From Homoserinibacter gongjuensis (GTDB lineage Bacteria; Actinomycetota; Actinomycetes; Actinomycetales; Microbacteriaceae): 64,000 nucleotides of DNA. The DNA is taken from positions 2,604,001-2,668,000 of the forward strand of contig NZ_BSVA01000001.1 in NCBI RefSeq assembly GCF_030161875.1, written 5' to 3'. This document shows positions 56,906 to 64,000 of this stretch, piece by piece. Position numbers and translations under genes: made by a program. The stretch's first letter is position 1. Every line of letters starts with the position of its first letter. The notes beneath the pieces were generated by a model. The model made no database searches, was not told the origin of the DNA, and saw nothing but the letters and a program-made list of their open reading frames with translations.

Positions 56906-58195
56906 TCAGCCGAGGGCCGAGAGCCAGGCTCGCTTGGCTGCGAGCTCCTCCTCGGCCTCGGTGATGCGCCGCGTGTCTCCCGCCTTCTTCGCCGCCGCGA
57001 GGTCGTCCTCGGCCTTGGCGATGGCCTGCTCGAGCTGAGCCGCGAAGCCGCTCGAGCGCGCCTCCTTCTCGGGGTCGGTGCGCTTCCAGTGGTCGTCTTC
57101 GAGCTTGCGCACCGCAGCCTCGATCTTGCGCAGTCGATCTTCGATCACGCGCACCTGGTCACGCGGCACCTTGCCGATCTCATCCCAGCGACGCTGGATG
57201 CCGGTGAGCGTGGTGCGCGCCGCGCCCCGATCGGTTGCCGTGAGCAGCGGCTCGGCCTCCTCGAGAAGGGCGAGCTTCTTCTCGAGGTTCTCGCCGAACT
57301 CCGCGCTCTCGACCGCGTCGGCCTCGGCCTTCGCGCCGTAGAGCACATCACCCGCGGCCTTGAAACGAGCCCACAGTGCGTCGTCGGCCTTCTTGCCGGC
57401 GCGACCCGCCGCCTTCCACTCGTCGAGCAGGCGTCGGTAGTCCGGAATCGCCGCGGCGCCCTTGCTCGCGAGGGCCTCGGCCCTCTCGACGAGACCCTGC
57501 TTGCGGGTGCGCGCATCGCGGTGCACGGTGTCGAGCTCGGCGAAGAACGACTTGCGCGCCGTCTCGATGGTCGAGCGCGCGGTGCGGAATCGCTTCCACA
57601 GCTCGTCGCCGTCCTTCTTCGGGATACGCGGACCGCTGTGCTGCGCGGTCTGCCAGCGGGCGAACAGCGCGTCGAGCTGCGCGGTCACCTGCTTCCACTG
57701 AGCCTTGGAGAGATCCTGTGCCGCGAGCGTTTCCGCTTCGGTGACGATGCTCTCGCGTTCGACCACGGCATCCGCGATGGCCTGCTGAGCCTCGGCGCTC
57801 TGCTTCTCGGCGGCCTCGCCGAGGGTCTCCTGCAGCTTGGCGAGCCGGTCGCTCAGGCTCTGCAGGTCGCCGACGGCGTTCGCCGCGGGGATGGTGGGGG
57901 CGAGCGCCGCGACGGCCTTGGCGACATCCTGAGCGGGAGCGCCGCCTCGCAGACGCTGCTCGAGCAGCGAGACCTGCCCCTCGAGCTCCGCGAACTTGCG
58001 CTCGTAGTAGGCGAGCGCCTCCTCGGGCGTCGCATCCGGATACTGGCCCACGGCGCGCTCGCCCGCCGCCTCGCGGACGTACACCGTGCCGTCGTCGTCG
58101 ACGCGACCCCACGGTGCCTGCTGGTCCGGTGCCTGCTGGTCGCTTGCCTGCTGGTCGGGTGCCTGCTGCTCGGGGGCCGACTGCTCGTCGCTCAC
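56906..58195 (-). CDS. DUF349 coiled-coil protein
   Basis: A 429-residue helical protein with several DUF349 repeats, each about 70 residues (for example WQTAQHSGPRIPKKDGDELW and KKADDALWARFKAAGDVLYG). The N-terminus carries short tandem units of QAPDQQ/QASDQQ (about residues 9-28), reflected in the DNA at 58100-58170. The start ATG has AGGAG upstream and a TAGGCT box lies at 58249-58254 on the other strand. The biochemical role is unknown; homologues are near stringent-response genes in many actinobacteria, as here. Confidence 0.88.
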   Translation of the reverse strand: MSDEQSAPEQQAPDQQASDQQAPDQQAPWGRVDDDGTVYVREAAGERAVGQYPDATPEEALAYYERKFAELEGQVSLLEQRLRGGAPAQDVAKAVAALAPTIPAANAVGDLQSLSDRLAKLQETLGEAAEKQSAEAQQAIADAVVERESIVTEAETLAAQDLSKAQWKQVTAQLDALFARWQTAQHSGPRIPKKDGDELWKRFRTARSTIETARKSFFAELDTVHRDARTRKQGLVERAEALASKGAAAIPDYRRLLDEWKAAGRAGKKADDALWARFKAAGDVLYGAKAEADAVESAEFGENLEKKLALLEEAEPLLTATDRGAARTTLTGIQRRWDEIGKVPRDQVRVIEDRLRKIEAAVRKLEDDHWKRTDPEKEARSSGFAAQLEQAIAKAEDDLAAAKKAGDTRRITEAEEELAAKRAWLSALG

Positions 58196-58252
58196 TGGTC
58201 TCCTGCTTTCGCATCGATCGTGGCCGGCTGCCTCTCGCCGACGCGTGCCAGC

Positions 58253-59050
58253 CTATTGCAGGGTCACCCGCGTGATGGTGGTGGGCACGAGCGGCTTGCC
58301 GGTTCCGTCCTGAGGGTTGACCGTCGCCGGGTCGATGCCCGCCGAGGTGATCTTCTCGATGAGCTGATCCAGTCCGCTCGTGACGGTTCCGACGACCGTG
58401 TAGCCGCCCGTCGTCGTCGGGAGCTTGGTCTCGCCCGTGATGATGAAGAACTGATGCCCGTTGCTGTAGACGCTGTCGCCGCGCGCCATCGCGATCGTGC
58501 CGGGCGCGTAGCTGCCGTCGGCCGGCGCGTTCTCGACCGGGCCGTAGGAGAACTCGGGGTCCGGCGCGCCCGTGCCGTCGATCGACCCGCACTGGATGAG
58601 CTGGAAGTTCTCGGCGTCGCCGAGTCGGTGGCACGTCTTGTCGACGTAGTAGCCGTCCTGCACGTCCTGCACCCACCCGGCGACGGCCTGCGGCGCGGCG
58701 GTGCCATCGAGCGAGATGCCGAGGGTGACGTCGTCGTTGAACACGAGTTCGCCCGTCCACACCCGATCCTCGGCGAGCGAGGCGTCGGGGGCACCGACGT
58801 TCTGGTCGGCCGCCGCGCTCGGACTCGGGGATGCCGAGGGCGCCGGGGCGGGAGCGCCCGGTCCCTGGGTGAAATACAGCACCTGGGTCGTGATCGCCAG
58901 CGCGGCCACGACGATCCCGCCGACGATGCCGACGACGTTGTCGCGGCGGCGACGACGTTCGCGAACCTCGTGCACCTCCTGGCGGGCCTGGTAGGCGCGA
59001 AGGCGCTCGCGCGCCTCTCGCTGTTCACGCTGCTGGCGACTCGATGCCAC
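58253..59050 (-). CDS. Membrane-anchored peptidyl-prolyl isomerase (cyclophilin)
   Basis: A 265-residue protein. A basic coiled N-terminal part (RQQREQREARERLRAYQARQ) precedes one membrane helix (VVGIVGGIVVAALAITTQVL), a Pro/Ala/Ser linker, and a cyclophilin domain outside the cell: YYVDKTCHRLGDAENFQLIQ, GTIAMARGDSVYSNGHQFFI, and GGYTVVGTVTSGLDQLIEKI. The GTG at 59050 has GGAGAGG upstream. Likely helps fold exported proteins. It diverges from rarA. Confidence 0.9.
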   Translation of the reverse strand: MASSRQQREQREARERLRAYQARQEVHEVRERRRRRDNVVGIVGGIVVAALAITTQVLYFTQGPGAPAPAPSASPSPSAAADQNVGAPDASLAEDRVWTGELVFNDDVTLGISLDGTAAPQAVAGWVQDVQDGYYVDKTCHRLGDAENFQLIQCGSIDGTGAPDPEFSYGPVENAPADGSYAPGTIAMARGDSVYSNGHQFFIITGETKLPTTTGGYTVVGTVTSGLDQLIEKITSAGIDPATVNPQDGTGKPLVPTTITRVTLQ

Positions 59051-59173
59051 TCGCGGTCCTCTCCGACGACGGGTAGAACCGCGCATGACGGCCCAGCATG
59101 ACTTTAGCCAGGGCGGTGAGGGGCTCCAAACCGAGCGACGGCGCGCGTCGCACGCCGCGGTTAGCATGAGCGC

Positions 59174-60550
59174 ATGACCGGGCAGCAGGGGCTTCGCACG
59201 GGGGCGACGCCGCTCGCCGTGCGCATGCGGCCCAGCTCGCTCGATGAGGTGGCCGGTCAACGGCACCTGCTCGGCGCGGGTTCACCGCTCGTCAATCTCG
59301 CCCAGGACGCCTCGGGCGAGACCGGCTCGGTGTCGGTCATCCTGTGGGGCCCGCCGGGCACCGGCAAGACGACCATCGCGCAGGCCATCGCACGCAGTTC
59401 CGGCCGCCGTTTCGTCGAGCTCTCCGCTGTCACCGCCGGGGTCAAGGATGTGCGCCAGGTGATGGACGAGGCCCGATCCACTCGTGATCTCTACGGACTC
59501 TCGACGGTGCTCTTCCTCGACGAGATCCACCGGTTCAGCAAAGCGCAGCAGGATGCGTTGCTTCCCGGGGTCGAGAACGGCTGGGTCATCCTCGTCGCGG
59601 CGACGACCGAGAACCCATCGTTCTCGGTGATCGCGCCGCTGTTGTCACGGTCGCTGCTGCTGACTCTCGAGCCGCTGTCGGAGGATGACCTCGGGGTTCT
59701 CGTCGACCGGGCCGTGTCGGACCCGCGCGGACTCGCGGATGCCGTGACGCTCGCCGACGACGCGCGTGCCGCGATCATCCGTCTCGCATCCGGCGATGCG
59801 CGCCGAGCTCTCACGGCGCTCGAGGCCGCCGCGACGGTCGCGGCCGCACCGGGCGCGGTTGCCGAGGGTGAGACGCCGGTCGTCACCGCCGAGATCGTCG
59901 CCGCAGCGGTGGACCGGGCGCTGCTGCGCTACGACCGGCAGGGCGACGAGCACTACGACGTCATCAGCGCCTTCATCAAGTCGGTGCGCGGTTCCGATGT
60001 CGACGCATCGCTCCACTACCTCGCGCGCATGATCGAGGCGGGGGAGGATCCCCGCTTCATCGCGCGACGCATCATGATCTCGGCTGCCGAAGACATCGGC
60101 ATGGCCGATCCCCATGCGCTCAGCGTCGCGGTGTCGGCCGCGCAGGGCGTGCAGTTGATCGGCATGCCCGAGGGCCGCATCCTGCTCGCCGAGGCGGTCG
60201 TCTACCTCGCGACAGCGCCCAAGTCCAATGCCTCGTACAAGGCGCTCGACGCAGCGATCGCAGATGTGCGCGCCGGGCGGATCGGACGCGTTCCCACGCC
60301 CCTGCGCGACGCTCACTACCCGGGAGCCAAGCGACTGGGCCACGGCAAGGGCTACAAATACGCGCACGACGCCGCGTACGGTGTGGCCGAGCAGCAGTAC
60401 CTGCCCGACGAGTTGCGGGGCACGCGCTACTACGAACCGACGACGAACGGCTACGAGCGCGAGGTCGGTCCGCGGCTCGATCGCCTGCGCGCCCTGCTGA
60501 CCGGCAAGCCGATGCCGAAGCGCGAGCCCGACACGCCGGCCGCTGATTGA
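59174..60550 (+). CDS. rarA: Replication-associated recombination protein RarA
   Basis: An AAA+ ATPase (MgsA/WRNIP1 family) that acts at stalled replication forks. Walker A is GPPGTGKTT (about residues 59-67), Walker [21 protein letters not shown], sensor [17 protein letters not shown], and the C-terminal tetramer domain has [20 protein letters not shown] and [17 protein letters not shown]. 458 residues, frame intact. TAGCAT at 59162-59167 lies 6 nt before the ATG (leaderless form). Confidence 0.95.
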   Translation: MTGQQGLRTGATPLAVRMRPSSLDEVAGQRHLLGAGSPLVNLAQDASGETGSVSVILWGPPGTGKTTIAQAIARSSGRRFVELSAVTAGVKDVRQVMDEARSTRDLYGLSTVLFLDEIHRFSKAQQDALLPGVENGWVILVAATTENPSFSVIAPLLSRSLLLTLEPLSEDDLGVLVDRAVSDPRGLADAVTLADDARAAIIRLASGDARRALTALEAAATVAAAPGAVAEGETPVVTAEIVAAAVDRALLRYDRQGDEHYDVISAFIKSVRGSDVDASLHYLARMIEAGEDPRFIARRIMISAAEDIGMADPHALSVAVSAAQGVQLIGMPEGRILLAEAVVYLATAPKSNASYKALDAAIADVRAGRIGRVPTPLRDAHYPGAKRLGHGKGYKYAHDAAYGVAEQQYLPDELRGTRYYEPTTNGYEREVGPRLDRLRALLTGKPMPKREPDTPAAD

Positions 60551-60577
60551 GGAGCAGCGCAGCCGCGTATCGAGATC
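60542..60577. repeat. Short palindromic 3'-end element, copy 5
   Basis: GCTGATTGAGGAGCAGCGCA-GCCGCGTATCGAGATCC, overlapping the rarA stop codon. It has the best match to the family flanks TTGAGGAG and CGTATCGA. Confidence 0.6.
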
Positions 60578-60594
60578 CCCGCCTCCGCCTCTGG

Positions 60595-60731
60595 TAGGCT
60601 GTTCCGGTTCGAGTCCGAACACATCCCACCTTCAGATCCGCCGGTCGCGTCGACGTGCGCCCGGGCCACCGGATGGCGGGATGCACGTCTGTGAGCCGTG
60701 AAAGTCTCGGCCACGTGTTGGAAGGACATCC
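60595..60731 (+). promoter_or_regulatory. rpsD promoter and structured leader
   Basis: A TAGGCT -10 box (60595-60600) would start an RNA of about 125 bases before rpsD, unusual in a window where many genes are leaderless. It contains the small hairpin GTTCG-AGTC-CGAAC (60607-60620) and a G/C-rich middle. S4 controls its own translation through leader structures in other bacteria, so an autoregulatory leader is possible; no known motif is recognised. Confidence 0.4.
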
Positions 60732-61364
60732 ATGCCCGCCTCCAAGGCACAGGACCGCCGCAAGGTCCGCCTCTCTCGCGCCCTCGGCATCCCGCTGACG
60801 CCCAAGGCCGCCCGCTACCTCGAGAAGCGCCCCTACGCGCCCGGCGAGCACGGCCGCACCAAGCGCAAGGCCGACAGCGACTACGCCGTGCGTCTGCGTG
60901 AGAAGCAGCGTCTGCGCGAGCAGTACGGCATCCGCGAGAAGCAGCTGCGCATCGTCTTCAACGAGGCCCGTCGTCAGCCCGGCCTGACCGGTGAGAACCT
61001 CGTCGAGCTGCTCGAGATGCGTCTCGACGCCCTCGTGCTGCGCGCGGGCTTCGCCCGCACCACGGCGCAGGCCCGACAGTTCGTCGTGCACCGTCACATC
61101 CTCGTCGACGGCAAGATCGTCGACCGCCCCTCCTTCCGCGTGAAGCCGGGCCAGCTCATCCACGTCAAGGAGCGCTCGGAGTCGACCGAGCCGTTCCAGG
61201 TCGCCGCCGCCGGTGGCCACGTGGACGTGCTGCCCAAGACCCCGGGCTACCTCGAGGTCGAACTCGACAAGCTCCACGCGCGCCTCGTGCGTCGCCCCAA
61301 GCGCGCCGAGGTCCCCGTGACCTGTGAAGTGCAGCTGGTCGTCGAGTACTACGCAGCCCGCTAA
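60732..61364 (+). CDS. rpsD: 30S ribosomal protein S4
   Basis: A primary 16S rRNA-binding protein. KDRRKVRLSRALG-like start (AQDRRKVRLSRALGIPLTPK), REKQRLREQYGIREKQLRIV, and the S4 RNA-binding domain ARQFVVHRHILVDGKIVDRP are present. 210 residues. It lacks the Cys zinc knuckle, so it is the zinc-independent form. GGAAGG precedes the ATG. It is alone, away from the alpha operon, which is usual in this lineage. A strong terminator follows. Confidence 0.96.
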   Translation: MPASKAQDRRKVRLSRALGIPLTPKAARYLEKRPYAPGEHGRTKRKADSDYAVRLREKQRLREQYGIREKQLRIVFNEARRQPGLTGENLVELLEMRLDALVLRAGFARTTAQARQFVVHRHILVDGKIVDRPSFRVKPGQLIHVKERSESTEPFQVAAAGGHVDVLPKTPGYLEVELDKLHARLVRRPKRAEVPVTCEVQLVVEYYAAR

Positions 61365-61374
61365 GCGAATGATG

Positions 61375-61398
61375 AAGGCCCCGCTCCGGCGGGGCCTT
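61375..61398 (+). terminator. Terminator after rpsD
   Basis: Perfect arms AAGGCCCCGC (61375-61384) and GCGGGGCCTT (61389-61398) around TCCG. The pairing extends with one mismatch outwards to AATGATG/CGTCATT. Confidence 0.9.
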
Positions 61399-61481
61399 CG
61401 TCATTCGTGGAATCGGCATAGGCTAGAACAGTTGAGCGGTACCCGCCGCCGACGCCGGACACACGAGAAGTGAGGAACACG

Positions 61482-61712
61482 ATGAAGGGTGCACTGCTTC
61501 TGATCGCCGGAGTCGCCATCGGCTTCGTGGTCGCCCACGAGGTGTCCAAGACGGATGCCGGCAAGAAGTTCTTCGACGATGTCGACAGCAAGACCCGCGA
61601 GTTCGGTGACGCTGTCGTGCAGGGCTATCGAGCCCGTGAGGCGGAGTTGAAGACCGCTGTCGCGAACGCGCAGGACGCGATCGACGACCTCGCCAAGCGC
61701 GCCACGTCCTGA
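61482..61712 (+). CDS. Small YtxH-like membrane protein
   Basis: A 76-residue protein: MKGALLLIAGVAIGFVVAHE is one membrane helix at the extreme N-terminus, followed by an amphipathic acidic helix region (GKKFFDDVDSKTREFGDAVV and ALKTAV-like repeats). This layout is like YtxH-type proteins, of unknown role. GAGGAA lies about 7 bases before the ATG; the ATG at 61470 is less likely. It lies between rpsD and alaS and reads in the same direction. Confidence 0.78.
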   Translation: MKGALLLIAGVAIGFVVAHEVSKTDAGKKFFDDVDSKTREFGDAVVQGYRAREAELKTAVANAQDAIDDLAKRATS

Positions 61713-61777
61713 ACCACCCCCGCCGTCGGGCCGGCGGCCCACGCCACGTCCCGATGGGACACCTATACGGAGAACCT

Positions 61778-64000
61778 GTGCAGACCGCTGAGATCCAACG
61801 TCGCTGGCTGACCTTCTTCGGCGACCGCGGCCATACCGTTGTGCCGTCGGCGTCGCTCGTGAGCGACGACCCCGCACTGCTGTTCACGGTCGCGGGCATG
61901 GTGCCGTTCATCCCGTACTTCACCGGGGTGGTGCCTGCACCGTTCCCGCGCGCCACGAGCGTGCAGAAGTGCATCCGCACCCTCGACATCGAGGAGGTCG
62001 GCAAGACCACGCGGCACGGCACGTTCTTCCAGATGAACGGCAACTTCTCCTTCGGCGACTACTTCAAGGAGCAGGCGATCGCCTACGCGTGGGAACTGCT
62101 CACCATGTCGGAGGCCGACGGCGGCCTCGGGTTCGCCGAGAAGGACCTCTGGGTCACCGTCTACGAAGACGACGAGGAGGCGATCGGCTTCTGGAAGAAG
62201 GTCGCCGGGCTGCCCGACGAGCGGATCCAGCGCCTCGGACGCGCCGACAACTACTGGTCGACGGGGCTTCCGGGCCCGGCAGGTCCGTGTTCGGAGATCT
62301 ACTTCGATCGCGGCCCGCAGTACGGCCCGGATGGCGGACCCGCGGTCGATGACACGCGCTACATCGAGATCTGGAACCTCGTGTTCATGCAGTATCTGAT
62401 CACGAACGTGCGCTCGAAGATCGACTTCGACATCGTCGGCGAGCTGCCGAAGAAGAACATCGACACGGGCATGGGGATGGAGCGCGTCGCGTTCCTCAAG
62501 CAGGGCGTCGACAACATGTACGAGATCGACCAGGTGCGCCCCGTGCTCGATCTCGCCGCCCGGATGTCGGGCCGTCGCTACGGTGCCGTGCACGACGACG
62601 ACGTGCGGATGCGGGTCATCGCCGATCACGTACGGTCGAGCCTCATGCTCATGACCGACGGCGTGTCGCCGTCGAACGAGGGTCGCGGCTACATCCTGCG
62701 TCGACTGATGCGCCGTGTCGTGCGCGCGATGCGCCTGCTGGGCGTCGACGCGCCGAGCTTCGCCGAGCTCTTCGACGCATCGCGTGTGGCGATGCGCGAG
62801 GCGTACCCGGAGGTCGAGGCCGAGTACGAGCGCACCTCCCGCCTGGCGATGGCGGAGGAGGAGGTGTTCCTGCGCACGCTCGCGAGCGGCACGACGATCC
62901 TGGACCTCGCGGTGGCCGACACGAAGAAGGCGGGCGCACAGTCGCTCTCGGGCGACACCGCCTTCCTCCTGCACGACACCTTCGGCTTCCCGATCGATCT
63001 CACGCTCGAGATCGCCGACGAGGCGGGCCTCGCGGTCGACCGTGCAAGCTTCGACACGCTCATGGCCGAGCAGCGCGCCCGGGCGAAGGCGGATGCGAAG
63101 TCCAAGAAGGCGGGACTGGCCGACCTCTCGGTGTACTCCGACTTCCGGGCGCTCGGCGAGACGGTCTTCACCGGCTACGACTACCTCGAGACGGAATCCC
63201 GCATCCTGGGCCTCATCGCCGAGGGCGCCTCGGTGCAGAGCGCCCACGCGGGCGAGGTGGTCGAGGTGATCCTCGCCGAGACCGCGCTCTACGCCGAGTC
63301 GGGCGGTCAGGCCGCCGACAAGGGCTCGATCGTGGGCGACGGCTTCGATCTCGAGGTGCTCGACGTGCAGCGACCCGTCAAGGGGCTCGTGAGCCACACG
63401 GCGCGCGTCCGCAGCGGTGTCGTGTCGGTGGGCGCGACGGCGAACACCGTCGTCGACCGCGAGTACCGCCACTCGGCGGCTCAGGCGCACTCGGCGACGC
63501 ACCTCGTGCACGCAGCGCTGCGCGACACCCTCGGGCAGCAGGCGCACCAGTCGGGTTCGTTCAACAAGGCCGGCTACATGCGTCTCGACTTCTCGTGGAA
63601 CCAGGCCCTCACCCCCGAGACCCGCAGCGAGATCGAGGAGATCGCCAACAACGCGGTGCGCGACAACCTCGAGGTCGTCACCCGGATCCTGCCGCTCGAC
63701 GAGGCGCGCAAGGCGGGCGCCATGGCGCTCTTCGGCGAGAAGTACGGCAAGACGGTGCGCATGGTCGACATCGGCGGCCCGTGGTCGCGTGAGCTGTGCG
63801 CAGGCACCCATGTGCGCACCTCGGCCGAGGTGGGCCTCGTGAACCTCGTGTCGGAGTCGAGCGTCGGCTCGACCAACCGCCGCGTCGAGGCGCTCGTCGG
63901 CCTCGAGGCCTTCCGTGACCTCGCGGCCGAGCGCGCGATCGTGCACCAGTTGACTTCGGCGCTCAAGACGCCGCGCGATCAGTTGCCCGATCGGATCACC
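61778..64000 (+). CDS. alaS: Alanyl-tRNA synthetase (partial, 3' end outside window)
   Basis: Charges tRNA-Ala. The catalytic core shows RRWLTFFGDRGHTVVPSASL, SVQKCIRTLDIEEVGKTTRH, MNGNFSFGDYFKEQAIAYAW and NIDTGMGMERVAFLKQGVDN. The editing domain with its zinc ligands is present (SAAQAHSATHLVHAAL, then ELCAGTHVRTSAEVGL). About 741 residues are in the window with no frame slip; the C-terminal oligomerisation region is missing. GTG start with GGAG 6 bases upstream. Confidence 0.96.
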   Translation, partial: MQTAEIQRRWLTFFGDRGHTVVPSASLVSDDPALLFTVAGMVPFIPYFTGVVPAPFPRATSVQKCIRTLDIEEVGKTTRHGTFFQMNGNFSFGDYFKEQAIAYAWELLTMSEADGGLGFAEKDLWVTVYEDDEEAIGFWKKVAGLPDERIQRLGRADNYWSTGLPGPAGPCSEIYFDRGPQYGPDGGPAVDDTRYIEIWNLVFMQYLITNVRSKIDFDIVGELPKKNIDTGMGMERVAFLKQGVDNMYEIDQVRPVLDLAARMSGRRYGAVHDDDVRMRVIADHVRSSLMLMTDGVSPSNEGRGYILRRLMRRVVRAMRLLGVDAPSFAELFDASRVAMREAYPEVEAEYERTSRLAMAEEEVFLRTLASGTTILDLAVADTKKAGAQSLSGDTAFLLHDTFGFPIDLTLEIADEAGLAVDRASFDTLMAEQRARAKADAKSKKAGLADLSVYSDFRALGETVFTGYDYLETESRILGLIAEGASVQSAHAGEVVEVILAETALYAESGGQAADKGSIVGDGFDLEVLDVQRPVKGLVSHTARVRSGVVSVGATANTVVDREYRHSAAQAHSATHLVHAALRDTLGQQAHQSGSFNKAGYMRLDFSWNQALTPETRSEIEEIANNAVRDNLEVVTRILPLDEARKAGAMALFGEKYGKTVRMVDIGGPWSRELCAGTHVRTSAEVGLVNLVSESSVGSTNRRVEALVGLEAFRDLAAERAIVHQLTSALKTPRDQLPDRIT

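Noticed and set aside
58086-58313. A Cys/Trp-rich 75-residue plus-strand peptide
   Set aside because: It is the antisense of the QAPDQQ tandem repeats in the DUF349 gene, so its apparent repetition has no separate meaning.

Overview
This window comes from a high-GC actinobacterium, most likely the family Microbacteriaceae. The evidence is the GC-rich third codon positions, the actinobacterial-only families (SepH, DUF4193, DUF3093, DUF3710, DUF3159, DUF3000), the many promoters in which a TANNNT -10 box lies 6-7 nt from the start codon, and the gene order thrS-HIT ... pdxS-pdxT-yebC-ruvCAB-yajC-secDF-relA ... rarA-rpsD-alaS. It is ordinary chromosomal backbone. I see no prophage, transposase, integrase, CRISPR array or rRNA, and no gene-free stretch longer than 300 bases.

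Layout. 1-7 kb: topoisomerase IV subunit A (partial), a phosphodiesterase, the FtsZ-binding protein SepH, and the dut cluster of small actinobacterial genes. 7-12 kb: aconitase and DXP synthase. 12-16.7 kb: an MFS exporter with a possible operator, and a large ATPase-LuxR regulator. 16.7-25.4 kb (mostly minus strand): fatty-acid beta-oxidation fadBA, RNase D/DUF3000, an alpha/beta hydrolase, a RibD-like reductase, SufE and a rhodanese. 25.5-30.3 kb: ZapE, NhaA, an ammonium transporter under a GlnR-type box, then a degenerate Amt-like membrane protein. 30.4-36.5 kb: a minus-strand set (hydrolase, MerR regulator, Sm_multidrug_ex membrane protein, GPP34 protein) carrying two copies of one 13-bp palindrome, next to a divergent ATPase-LuxR regulator. 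36.5-37 kb: four tRNA genes (Val-CAC, Gly-GCC, Cys-GCA, Val-GAC). 37-47 kb: DUF805 protein, thrS, a secreted subtilase, a HIT protein, and vitamin B6 salvage (pdxY) and synthesis (pdxST). 47-56 kb: YebC, Holliday-junction machinery ruvCAB, Sec accessory yajC-secD-secF, and the stringent-response enzyme. 56-64 kb: AbiEi-like protein, DUF349 protein, cyclophilin, RarA, ribosomal S4, a YtxH-like small protein and alaS (partial).

Sequence quality decides how this window must be read. I count about 39 places in 26 genes where the reading frame slips, nearly all by exactly one missing base inside a run of G or C (most often five recorded as four). They fall in essential single-copy genes (dxs, thrS, ruvB, secD, secF, relA, pdxS), and restoring one base each time rebuilds the full family-length protein. 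I treat them as sequencing or assembly errors and annotate each gene across its slip sites; any automatic caller will show them as fragments.

The most interesting biology is: the GPP34/Sm_multidrug_ex/MerR/hydrolase module with its shared palindrome; the histidine-less Amt paralogue beside amt; a GlnR-like site before amt; eleven leaderless-transcript candidates; a dispersed hairpin repeat at gene 3' ends; a separate TTGTGCAGGA direct/inverted repeat after pdxT; and a near-perfect 30-bp hairpin inside a small orphan gene.
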